DNA of 64,000 nt from Lapidilactobacillus wuchangensis (GTDB lineage Bacteria > Bacillota > Bacilli > Lactobacillales > Lactobacillaceae): contig NZ_RHOU01000006.1 in the NCBI RefSeq assembly GCF_003946645.1, forward strand, positions 62,001-126,000. The letters are read 5' to 3'. The notes beneath the pieces were generated by a model. It saw only the letters and a program-made list of their open reading frames with translations, did not search any database and had not been told where the DNA came from. The position numbers and the translations under genes were made by a program. This document shows, in pieces, positions 25,764 through 33,525 of the stretch; positions within the stretch are counted from its first letter, which is position 1; each line of letters begins with the position of its first letter.

Positions 25764-26726
25764 TTATAGTAATGAAACAACTTGCATCAAGATTGGCACG
25801 ACAACGACGAACAAAACAGTCGAAGTTGTGACAACGTTAGTGGCATAGTCAACATCCCCGTGTGACTGACCAACTAAGATAGGTAAGACGGCCAAACCAG
25901 GAGCGGCAGCTTGGATGATTAAAGTGCTGCTTTCCAAAGATGGCATGGTTGTGCCCATTGAGCGACCAATTAAGATGAAGCTGATCATCAATGCTGGTGC
26001 AAAGACGAACCGACCTAACAAAGCCCAAACTGTATCGCGGTCGAAACGAATTGATTTCAAACCAGCGTCAGCTAAGATAATCCCAATATAAATTAGGGAC
26101 ATTGGTGTCACGATACCGCCAACCATATCTAGAGTTTTGTTGATCCATTCTGGTACTGGAATTGCTAAGAGCAAGAAGACTAATGACACTAAGAAACCAA
26201 CCAATGGTGCTGGTAACAATTTGCGCCAGTTGAAATCTTTTTTAGCACTTTTATCAGCAGTTGGATCATCACTTGAGATGAAGAAGACCCCAACGGCCCA
26301 AGTTGAAACAGTGTTCATGACATAATAAACCAAGAAGTAAGGCAAGCTCTTAGTTCCAAACAAAGCCATGTTTAATGGTAAACCAATGAAAATTGTGTTG
26401 GCATTGGCAAACATATTGATGAAAGTACCCCGACGGCCCTTACGAACCTTCAAGACTTTAGTCAATAACCAAGCCAATAAGTAACTAGCTGCAAAGCTGG
26501 CGAAGGCGAAAACCAAGCCGCCTGACAAACTAGCCAATTTATCACGATTTAAATATTTAAGAACGGAAACGAAGATTGATGCTGGCAAAGCGATTTTCAT
26601 AATGATAAAGGAAATTTCGCCCTTGAACTTGTCACCTAAATGACCAGAACGACGTAACCAATAGCCCAAAGCAATCACTAAGACAATTTCAACAACGCTC
26701 TCTAACGATGTAATAAATGCTTCCAT
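25764..26726 (-). CDS. mleP: Malate permease, AEC (auxin efflux carrier) family
   Basis: The 320-residue protein is almost entirely hydrophobic with about 10 predicted membrane spans arranged as two inverted halves. It has the N-terminal SVVEIVLVIALGYWLRRSGHL and the GLPLNMALFG / APGLAVLPILVGQSHGD segments common to AEC transporters. It lies 83 bp downstream of the malolactic enzyme gene on the same strand, so malate uptake (or malate/lactate exchange) is the likely role. The family is seen in sequence; substrate is inferred from context. Confidence 0.85.
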   Translation of the reverse strand: MEAFITSLESVVEIVLVIALGYWLRRSGHLGDKFKGEISFIIMKIALPASIFVSVLKYLNRDKLASLSGGLVFAFASFAASYLLAWLLTKVLKVRKGRRGTFINMFANANTIFIGLPLNMALFGTKSLPYFLVYYVMNTVSTWAVGVFFISSDDPTADKSAKKDFNWRKLLPAPLVGFLVSLVFLLLAIPVPEWINKTLDMVGGIVTPMSLIYIGIILADAGLKSIRFDRDTVWALLGRFVFAPALMISFILIGRSMGTTMPSLESSTLIIQAAAPGLAVLPILVGQSHGDVDYATNVVTTSTVLFVVVVPILMQVVSLL

Positions 26727-26809
26727 GTTTTTACTACCCCCGAATTAAAATAAGTTTGGCGAATGGCCGCCCGTAAATCAATTAATCAACCACAAATTAT
26801 GTGAGTTAA

Positions 26810-28432
26810 TTAATATTTTGGTGTCCACTTCAAAGCTTCGACTGCAGCTTTTGCGTCAGTGGCGTCTGATAATTTCTCAGCGATTGCTTGTTCAGCAACG
26901 CCAAGGGCAACGGTCATACTAAATTGGTTTAATTTAGAAACTGGTGGTAAAACAGCAGCGCCAGCTTTAGTTGGATCAACAATACCACCAAGTGAATGAG
27001 CAGCCTTATTAATCATGCCATCACTCAATAACTTAGCTGAAACAGCTAAGGCACCTAAACCAAGGCCTGGGTATACTAACGCATTGTTAGCTTGACCAAT
27101 TTCATAAGTAACACCATTGTATTCGATTGGATCAACAGGAATCCCTGTGGCAATTAAGGCTTTACCATCAGTCCAAGCTAATAAGTCTTCAGCCTTTGCT
27201 TCAGCTAATTTAGTTGGGTTAGATAATGGGAAGATAATTGGCCGTGGTGTATGAGCAGCCATTTCCTTAATAATATCTTCGGTAAATGAACCAGGTTGAG
27301 TTGAGGTACCAACAAGAATTGTTGGATGAACCGCCTTAACAACTGCTGCTAAATTAGTTAATTCATCAGCATTCGCGAATTCACTGCGTTGATGTGTAAA
27401 TGGTTTTTGTTCTGGTGTTAAACCTTCTGTATCGTCGAAAAGTAAACCTTGTTTGTCAACTAAGTAGAAATGCTTCTTGGCTTCTTCTTCAGACAAACCT
27501 TCTTCGACCATGGCATCATAAATCCGTTTCACGATCCCAGCACCGGCAGTACCAGCACCAAATGACAGATAAACTTGATCAGTTAATTTTTCATGAGAAA
27601 TATTTAAGGCGCCTAAAATACCAGCTAATGTGATGATCCCAGTACCTTGAATATCGTCGTTGAAAGTTAAGATATGTTCGCGATATTTATTCAAGATATT
27701 AGCGGCATTGTCACGACCAAAGTCTTCAAAGTGCAAATACATATTAGGGAATAACTTCTCAGCCAAAGCGACAAACTTGTCAACAAAATTGTAGTAAGGT
27801 TGACCAGTCACACGTTGATGATGATTGCCAAGATAAAGTTCGTCATCCAATAATTTCTGATTATTCGTACCAGAATCCAAGACAACTGGTAAAACCATAC
27901 TTGGATCAATACCGGCAGCGGCCGTGTAGACCATTAATTTACCAACGGAAATATCCACACCTTGGACGCCCCAGTCACCAATGCCGAGAATACCTTCGCC
28001 ATCAGTAACAACGATCAAACGAATGTCACGGTCGCCAGCGGCATTTTTCAAAGCTGCTTCCATGTCTTCTTGAGCATCAATTGATAAATAAGTGGCATTC
28101 TGTGGGTCTAAGAATAACCGGCTGTAATTTTCAATGGTATCAGCAATCGTTGGGTCATAAACAACTGGCATAAATTCATACACGTGTTCACTGAATAATT
28201 TATAGTAGAGCACTCGGTTTTCATTGAAAATATCCATTAAGAACAAGCGCTTAGCTAAAAATGTTTCGCGCATTTTGTATTGTTCATAAGCTTGTTCAAC
28301 TTGCTGATCTAATGTTTGAACGAATGGTGGTAACAAACCTTCAATTTTGTTAGCATGACGTTCTTCTGCGGTAAATGCAGTGCCCTTATTTAAGAATGGA
28401 TCGTTAAGTAATTCTAAACCTGTCTTAGTCAT
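26810..28432 (-). CDS. mleS: Malolactic enzyme
   Basis: The 540-residue protein belongs to the malic enzyme family and has the length typical of malolactic enzymes, which convert L-malate directly to L-lactate and CO2 with NAD and Mn. Visible features are the substrate region [26 protein letters not shown], the Mn/acid stretch [33 protein letters not shown], and the NAD-binding loop [14 protein letters not shown] choose the ATG at 28430-28432, nine bases after GGAGG; an in-frame TTG three codons earlier abuts that site. Adjacent mleP and a divergent LysR gene distinguish it from ordinary malic enzyme. Confidence 0.92.
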   Translation of the reverse strand: MTKTGLELLNDPFLNKGTAFTAEERHANKIEGLLPPFVQTLDQQVEQAYEQYKMRETFLAKRLFLMDIFNENRVLYYKLFSEHVYEFMPVVYDPTIADTIENYSRLFLDPQNATYLSIDAQEDMEAALKNAAGDRDIRLIVVTDGEGILGIGDWGVQGVDISVGKLMVYTAAAGIDPSMVLPVVLDSGTNNQKLLDDELYLGNHHQRVTGQPYYNFVDKFVALAEKLFPNMYLHFEDFGRDNAANILNKYREHILTFNDDIQGTGIITLAGILGALNISHEKLTDQVYLSFGAGTAGAGIVKRIYDAMVEEGLSEEEAKKHFYLVDKQGLLFDDTEGLTPEQKPFTHQRSEFANADELTNLAAVVKAVHPTILVGTSTQPGSFTEDIIKEMAAHTPRPIIFPLSNPTKLAEAKAEDLLAWTDGKALIATGIPVDPIEYNGVTYEIGQANNALVYPGLGLGALAVSAKLLSDGMINKAAHSLGGIVDPTKAGAAVLPPVSKLNQFSMTVALGVAEQAIAEKLSDATDAKAAVEALKWTPKY

Positions 28433-28585
28433 AATCGACAACCTCCAAATTTAACTTGTCTGAAAGTAACAAATTCTCACTCACATTGATTACTTTCGTC
28501 AACTTTTTACGAACGATGTTTTTTCTGTTGCAATTAACTTACGGTGCCTACTATAGCCCCCTATAAAAAGCATAGTCAAATATGT

Positions 28586-28591
28586 TATAAT
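28586..28591 (+). promoter_or_regulatory. -10 element of the LysR regulator gene
   Basis: TATAAT at 28586-28591, preceded by TG one base upstream. The 183-bp intergenic region between divergent mleS and mleR holds the regulatory sites, including CTATAGCCCCCTATA near 28552, a partial dyad that could be a LysR-type box. No clear cre site was seen. Confidence 0.5.
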
Positions 28592-28624
28592 TAATAAATA
28601 AAATTTATAGGTGTTGATATAGCA

Positions 28625-29503
28625 ATGAATTTTAAGGACTTACGTTACTTTCAAAGACTTTCCGAAGAAAAAAGTTTTTCAGAAACGGCAAAATATTTCC
28701 AAGTTAGTCAACCAACGATTACTTATGCACTAAAACGCTTGGAAGCTGAATATGGCGTGATGCTAGTCGAACGCAAAAGTTATGCTAACTCACTTCAACT
28801 AACACCAGCTGGTATTCAACTGCAACAACACATTCAGCGAATCTTGCATGAGGATCAATTAATTAGTCATGATCTGCGCCGTATTAAATCCAAGCAGATC
28901 AAAGTTGGTTTGCCACCAATTATTACCAACTATTTATTTCCTAAAGTCTTCACCACACTCCGCCGGGAAAACTTATTAAGCACGATTGAACCAATCGTGA
29001 ATGGCTCCCATAAACTAGAACAGTTACTGCAAAACGGCCAGTTGGACATTTCCTTACTAGGCAGTACCAGTTTGCCTCGTGATCCAAATTTGTCTTATCA
29101 AATTATTCGGGCGCATCAATTCAAATTGATTGCGTCCATCGATCATCATTTTAAAATGCCGTTGAATATTGCCGATCTCGCCAAAGAAGACTTTATTCTA
29201 TTAGACGAGCAATCTGTGCATCAACAAGTCTTTCAATATTTCACTCAGAAATATCAAGTCGTGCCTAATGTGATTTACCAGACCAGTGAGTATCGCCTAT
29301 TGCTTGATTTAGTTAAACAAAATCAAGGTATCAGTTTTATTACCGAGACGGCGATTCTTGGTGAAGGTGGCATCCAGCAATTGCCGATTCCTAATTTACA
29401 ATTGCCGCCATTTTATCTATTATTAGTTTATCGTAATAGTTCGTTACCCGATCCCCAGCTCCAGAAACTAATCAACATTTTCAGTACCATTCCGTTCCTC
29501 TAA
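28625..29503 (+). CDS. mleR: LysR-family regulator of malolactic fermentation
   Basis: The 292-residue protein starts MNFKDLRYFQRLSEEKSFSETAKYFQVSQPTITYALKRLEAEYGV, the winged HTH of LysR regulators, followed by a periplasmic-binding-like effector domain. It is divergent from mleS, the usual arrangement for MleR, which activates malolactic genes in response to malate. Specificity is inferred from neighbourhood. Confidence 0.88.
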   Translation: MNFKDLRYFQRLSEEKSFSETAKYFQVSQPTITYALKRLEAEYGVMLVERKSYANSLQLTPAGIQLQQHIQRILHEDQLISHDLRRIKSKQIKVGLPPIITNYLFPKVFTTLRRENLLSTIEPIVNGSHKLEQLLQNGQLDISLLGSTSLPRDPNLSYQIIRAHQFKLIASIDHHFKMPLNIADLAKEDFILLDEQSVHQQVFQYFTQKYQVVPNVIYQTSEYRLLLDLVKQNQGISFITETAILGEGGIQQLPIPNLQLPPFYLLLVYRNSSLPDPQLQKLINIFSTIPFL

Positions 29504-29521
29504 ATAAAGCGAGGTAAAATC

Positions 29522-29692
29522 ATGAAAAAAGGTAAAGTTCAAAATAAGGCCGAACTCATTGTTGGTTTATTACTGCTGTTGTTTGCCTTATTAGCTGCCT
29601 ACACTGACCATAATTATTCACTTTCAATTGTTTTCTTAATCACCGGTTTAATTTTTACCTTTGGTGGCTTTAAACATACTTCCAAAAAATAA
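29522..29692 (+). CDS. Small two-span membrane protein
   Basis: This 56-residue open frame starts with ATG behind GCGAGG (about 29508) and reads MKKGKVQNKAELIVGLLLLL, a loop DHNYS, then a second hydrophobic span and FGGFKHTSKK. The two helices are roughly residues 11-27 and 33-50, with basic ends. It is 18 bp after mleR. I do not recognise a family. Support is the good start signal, the clean membrane topology and tight spacing to both neighbours. Confidence 0.6.
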   Translation: MKKGKVQNKAELIVGLLLLLFALLAAYTDHNYSLSIVFLITGLIFTFGGFKHTSKK

Positions 29693-29716
29693 TTATTTGA
29701 AACTAGGTCCACAGAG

Positions 29717-30292
29717 ATGACAAAGAAATTTCACCCTTATTGGTATTTCGCACCGGGAAATATTACGATGCGCTTGGGTTATGCTGATGAAGCCAACGCC
29801 TATTATCAGCATAACTTCAATCCAATTGATCCAGAAGTTGTACGAATGACTGGCTGTGCAGCTACTTTTACTGAAAACGAAGTCGTTGATTTCTTTCACA
29901 ACTGTTGCCTAGCCGACAACCGTTACGATTTCTTATTAATCAACCAACAACAACAAATTATCGGTGAAAGTGTTATTAATGAAATTGATTGGTTAAATCG
30001 TTGTGCTAATTATCGAATTGCCATTTTTCAGCCTCAGGTCCGTGAACAAGGTTTGGGGCCTTGGGCCATTGAACGCACCCGCGACTTTGCTTTTGAGCAG
30101 TTACAACTGCATCGTTTAGAACTAGACGTTTTTTCGTTTAATACCCGCGCCCAAAAAGCTTACCAACATGCTGGTTTCCAACTTGAGGGCCGCCGCCGTG
30201 AAGCAATTCTTGATGGTGACCATTATGCTGATGACTTGTTAATGGCCCTCATCAATCCTAACGATGAGGTGAACAACAAACAAAAGCATTAA
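29717..30292 (+). CDS. GNAT N-acetyltransferase (RimJ/RimL type)
   Basis: The 191-residue protein has the RimJ/RimL-like fold: NYRIAIFQPQVREQGLGPWAIERTRDFAFEQLQLHRLELDVFSFNTRAQKAYQHAGFQLEGRRREAI includes the acetyl-CoA site (REQGLG) and the N-x-RAQK-Y-GF signature of this group, near residues 112-160. Substrate is unknown. It is the last gene of the plus-strand string beginning with mleR and ends at a family B composite. Confidence 0.87.
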   Translation: MTKKFHPYWYFAPGNITMRLGYADEANAYYQHNFNPIDPEVVRMTGCAATFTENEVVDFFHNCCLADNRYDFLLINQQQQIIGESVINEIDWLNRCANYRIAIFQPQVREQGLGPWAIERTRDFAFEQLQLHRLELDVFSFNTRAQKAYQHAGFQLEGRRREAILDGDHYADDLLMALINPNDEVNNKQKH

Positions 30293-30304
30293 AACAGATG
30301 AGTT

Positions 30305-30352
30305 GTTAAAACAAACTAGCGTCTGACGACAAGATCCCTCCACGCCGTCTGG
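30305..30352 (+). repeat. Family B fragment, 3' end only (copy B11)
   Basis: GCGTCTGACGACAAGATCCCTCCACGCCGTCTGGAGTTGA corresponds to the last 40 bp of copies such as B2 and B7; the first three quarters are missing. It starts only about a dozen bases after the acetyltransferase stop codon. Confidence 0.75.
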
Positions 30353-30456
30353 AGTTGATTTGGTTCACGACATTTCTGTTAGTGCTTAAGGCAATTGCAG
30401 TGGGACTAATCAACTTAATTCAATTGTTGTCACAATTAAATAGTAGTATCGAAAAA

Positions 30457-30509
30457 AGTCTGCCTGACAGTTCTCTGGTTTCATCCAGTGAAAACTTGTC
30501 AGACAGACT
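30457..30509 (+). repeat. Module C hairpin (C3)
   Basis: AGTCTGCCTGACAG pairs with CTTGTCAGACAGACT, followed by a T-rich tail and preceded by an A-run, so it looks like an intrinsic terminator for the upstream plus-strand genes. The stem sequence differs from C1, C2 and C4 but the TGACAG/TTGTCA core is shared. Confidence 0.75.
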
Positions 30510-30570
30510 TATTATTTTACGTTAATTTGTTTTTCTAAATAGTGGTGCTGAATTCTGGTAGTTTCATCAA

Positions 30571-30884
30571 GGTGGTTGCTGGGCGATTGGCAGCTAATTT
30601 TACCAGTACTGCCTTGATATCTGTCAAATCTAGAGTGGACTAAATTAACTCAAAACGCAGTAGAGGCCGCCGGGTTGTCAGTCGCCAAATTCTTCTTGCC
30701 GCATTTGCGGTTAGAAGAAGGCTTGTATTTGAGATTGTTGCGCAGCAATAAGCTCAAATCAACGCCGGCAACGTTCCACAACCCGCCGGCCGTAACGGAG
30801 TGTTTGTTATTCCGTCCAAAACTATTTTAGATTCAAATCGACGGCCACAGCGTTCCACGCCCTCTAAATCGCCCAGCAACCACC
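30571..30884 (-). repeat. Long-stem family B copy interrupted by another B copy
   Basis: GGTGGTTGCTGGGCGATT (30571-30588) and AATCGCCCAGCAACCACC (30867-30884) are a perfect 18-bp inverted repeat, the basal stem of a long-stem B copy. In intact copy B13 the arms are 114 bp apart; here they are 278 bp apart and enclose a complete GC-rich-stem B copy (B12). The right part still shows CGACGGCCACAGCGTTCCACGCC. Confidence 0.8.
30640..30800 (-). repeat. Family B structured element, nested inverted copy B12
   Basis: P1 GCCGCCGGGTTGT (30666-30678) pairs with ACAACCCGCCGGC (30778-30790). On the minus strand P2 is GTTGCC/GGCGAC, a compensated change from GCTGCC/GGCGGC. P4 is TTCTTCT/AGAAGAA with inner CCGCA/TGCGG. 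Flanks TTAACTCAAAACG and CCGTAACGGAG match copy B10. Confidence 0.85.
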
Positions 30885-30956
30885 TTTCCAAATAGGGGAA
30901 GACTTAGCACTATTCTTATTTCACCAAATTTACCTTGGTTGCAATCTGTTCCTATA

Positions 30957-32242
30957 TCAAATCGTTGCCGACAAAATAAGATTTAATAGAAATAAAATTG
31001 AAACCGTCACAATAACTGGATTTAATTCCGCCGTCTTTTTAGCAAAAATCTTGACTAACGGATAAGCAATAAAGCCGAATTCCAAACCAGTGGAAATACT
31101 GCCAGTCAGTGGAATCAATGTAATGATCAAAAACGCGGGGAACCAATCATCCAACGAATCCATTTTAATGTTGGCTAATTCTTTCATCATTAAGGCACCG
31201 GTAATAATAATAACTGGCGAAATGGCCGCCTGGGGAATCATGGCAATCACTGGGGCAACGAAAATCGAGATGGCAAACATCACCCCCGAAGTTAAAGCCG
31301 TTAAGCCAGTTTTACCACCACTTTGAATGCCTGATGCGCTTTCGGCTGCAGCAACTGTAGGGCTAGTTGATAAACCGGCTGACAACAAGGCCGTGATTGA
31401 ACTTGCTTGGAATGATTTCTGAAATTTCTGCTGATCGGTTAACAGGCCTTCCAGCAAGCCCATCGATTCAAAAATCAAAATCATCGACATTGAGAAAACC
31501 GCAATTAAAATTTCGTATTAAAGAAGTTATTAAAATCAAATTGGAATAACGCATGGGTAAATTGACCAATGTCACTGATTGAAACCGTCGTCGCACTGCT
31601 ACTTTTCACACCAAATATTTTAGCAATAATCGTGGTAATGATGATGCCAATCAAGAAATCACCAGGAACTTTTTTGACCATTAAAAACAAACAAATAATA
31701 ATACCAATGAACGCAACAATCGTGGCTGGATCAGTGATCGAGCCAAATGAAAGTAATGAGCGGCTACCACCTGATTTAATAATTTCTGCTTTTTCTAGAC
31801 CTAATTCGACTAAAAACAAGCCAATACCCACAGTGATACCCTTTTTTAAATTAAGCGGTATTTTTTCAGATAAAATTTGGCTCAGCTTGGTAAAGGCGAC
31901 AATCACATAGACCAATCCACTGAAAAACGAAATGGTTAGTGCTTGTTGCCAAGTTAAATGCATTCCCGTCACTAAGGTATAAGTAAAGAACGCATTAACT
32001 CCCATCCCCGGTGTCAACACAATTGGGGCGTCGGCAAAAAAGGCCATGATTAAACAGCCCAATGCCGATGAAATTGCCGTTGCAAAAAATGTAATTGCAA
32101 CAGGCATACCAGCATCTTTCAAGATCATCGGATTAACAATTAAAATATAAGAAATTGCAAAAAAGCTCGTTAATCCCGCAATAATTTCCGTCTTCACGTT
32201 AAAGCCGTCATGATTGCGATCAAAAATCTTCATTTTTTCCAC
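30957..32242 (-). pseudogene. NCS2 (AzgA/PbuG-type) purine permease, frameshifted
   Basis: Two adjacent minus-strand frames together make one adenine/guanine/hypoxanthine permease of about 424 residues. The N-part (32242-31505, 245 residues, starts IFDRNHDGFNVKTEIIAGLTSF) contains FFADAPIVLTPGMGVNAFFTYT. The C-part (from about 31508 to 30957) contains SAGLSTSPTVAAAESASGIQ. At 31507-31510 the coding strand has TTTT; adding one T restores NTKFLIAVFSMSMILIFE across the junction. It is therefore a one-base deletion in a T-run: a true pseudogene, a phase-variable tract, or a sequencing error. The GTG start follows GGAGGG. Flanked on both sides by family B composites. Confidence 0.85.
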
Positions 32243-32496
32243 AAAATCCCTCCTAAACTCAGTTCATATTATCATCTTTAGTCACAATTTAAAAGATTAC
32301 TTATTTAGTTATTAGTTCGTTTAAGAATCAAAACCAGCAACCTTAAAACCTAGTGAAAATGTTGAAAGGGAATTAGTTCTGACGCCATTACGGAGTTGAG
32401 TTAGAGCACTTACCTGTTGTTTGTGGCTAAGACAGTTGTAGCCAGACTAATCAACTTGATTCAAATTACAGTAACTAACGAATAATTGTATTCAAA

Positions 32497-32549
32497 AAGC
32501 CTACATGACAGTCTCTAGTTTTAATCCAGAAAGATTGTCATGTAGACTT
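32497..32549 (+). repeat. Module C hairpin (C4)
   Basis: CTACATGACA (32501-32510) pairs perfectly with TGTCATGTAG (32536-32545), with flanking AGC and ACTTT. It is in the same relative position as C1-C3, before inverted copy B13. Upstream 32340-32496 carries linker sequence shared with the other composites, but only a short remnant of a forward B copy (TTCTGACGCCATTACGGAGTTGAG, about 32370). Confidence 0.72.
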
Positions 32550-32608
32550 TGTAAGATATTGCCGTCTGCTTTTCTAAATAGTGGTGCTCAATTCTGTCAG
32601 TTTCATCT

Positions 32609-32758
32609 GGCGGTTGCTGGGCGATTGGCATCAGCTGTGAAATTATTCTTGGCGCTTTAGCGCTTAGAATAAGCCTCGAATTTGAGATTGTTGCGAAGCA
32701 ATAAGCTCAAATCGACGGCCACAGCGTTCCACGCCCACAAAATCGCCCAGCAACCGCC
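32609..32758 (-). repeat. Family B structured element, inverted copy B13 (intact long-stem type)
   Basis: GGCGGTTGCTGGGCGATT (32609-32626) pairs perfectly with AATCGCCCAGCAACCGCC (32741-32758). P2 GCTGTG (32634-32639) pairs with CACAGC (32720-32725). P4 TTATTCT.../...AGAATAA and P3 ATTTGAG/CTCAAAT are present. The third base pair of the basal stem is C-G here and T-A in the copy at 30571-30884. Confidence 0.87.
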
Positions 32759-32836
32759 TTTCAAATTGAGGAAGTCTTGGCACAATTCTGACTTCACCAA
32801 CACTGTTGCTTGATCCAGCAACCACACTGATCCAGA

Positions 32837-33508
32837 CTATTTATGTTTTGCAGCATAAGCCGCTTTGATTTTAGCTAAAGAAACTTCAGCAGTGCTGTTA
32901 AAGTTCAAATCAGCTTCATTTAAAATCTTAGGATCGCCAATACCGACGGAAAATTCGCCAGCGCCATTAATCGACTGAATACCAGCAAAGGCATCCTCCA
33001 AGCCAACTGCTTCGTTAGGTTTGATCTTTAATAATTCCGCACCCTTGGCAAAAATTTCTGGATCTGGCTTGCCGTGATGTAAACTGGCTGGATCAACAAT
33101 CTTGTCGAAATATTCAGTTAATTTTAGCCCCTTTAAAATCCGCGGCGCATTTTTGGAAGCTGAAGCTAAGGACATGCCATAGTTTTCTGCTCGTAATTCA
33201 TCAAGGAAATTTTTCATTCCTGGAAGAATATCAGCTGGGGTCATGTTGGAAATCAATTCAACATAATAATCGTTCTTTTTAGTTGCCAACGCTTCTTTTT
33301 GTTCTTGAGTAAAATCATTTTCGCGATGACCAAACTTTAAAATCACATTCAAAGAGTCCATCCGACTAACACCCTTGAGTTGTTCATTGACACTGGGATT
33401 AATCGTGATGCCCATATCATCTTGGGCAATTTTAGCCCAGGCTTGGTAATGGAAACGAGCCGTATCGGTAATGACGCCATCTAAATCAAAAACAAAACCT
33501 TTAATCAT
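32837..33508 (-). CDS. pgmB: Beta-phosphoglucomutase
   Basis: HAD-superfamily enzyme interconverting beta-glucose-1-phosphate and glucose-6-phosphate. From the ATG at 33506-33508 (MIKGFVFDLDGVITDTARFHYQAW) the protein is 223 residues. The nucleophile motif DLDGV, the cap-domain GVSRMDSL, the SASKNAPRIL motif II and GLEDAFAGIQSI acidic motif are all present. It lies 17 bp after maltose phosphorylase and consumes its product, so the two form a maltose-catabolic unit. Confidence 0.95.
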   Translation of the reverse strand: MIKGFVFDLDGVITDTARFHYQAWAKIAQDDMGITINPSVNEQLKGVSRMDSLNVILKFGHRENDFTQEQKEALATKKNDYYVELISNMTPADILPGMKNFLDELRAENYGMSLASASKNAPRILKGLKLTEYFDKIVDPASLHHGKPDPEIFAKGAELLKIKPNEAVGLEDAFAGIQSINGAGEFSVGIGDPKILNEADLNFNSTAEVSLAKIKAAYAAKHK

Positions 33509-33525
33509 GTTCGCTACTTCCTCCA

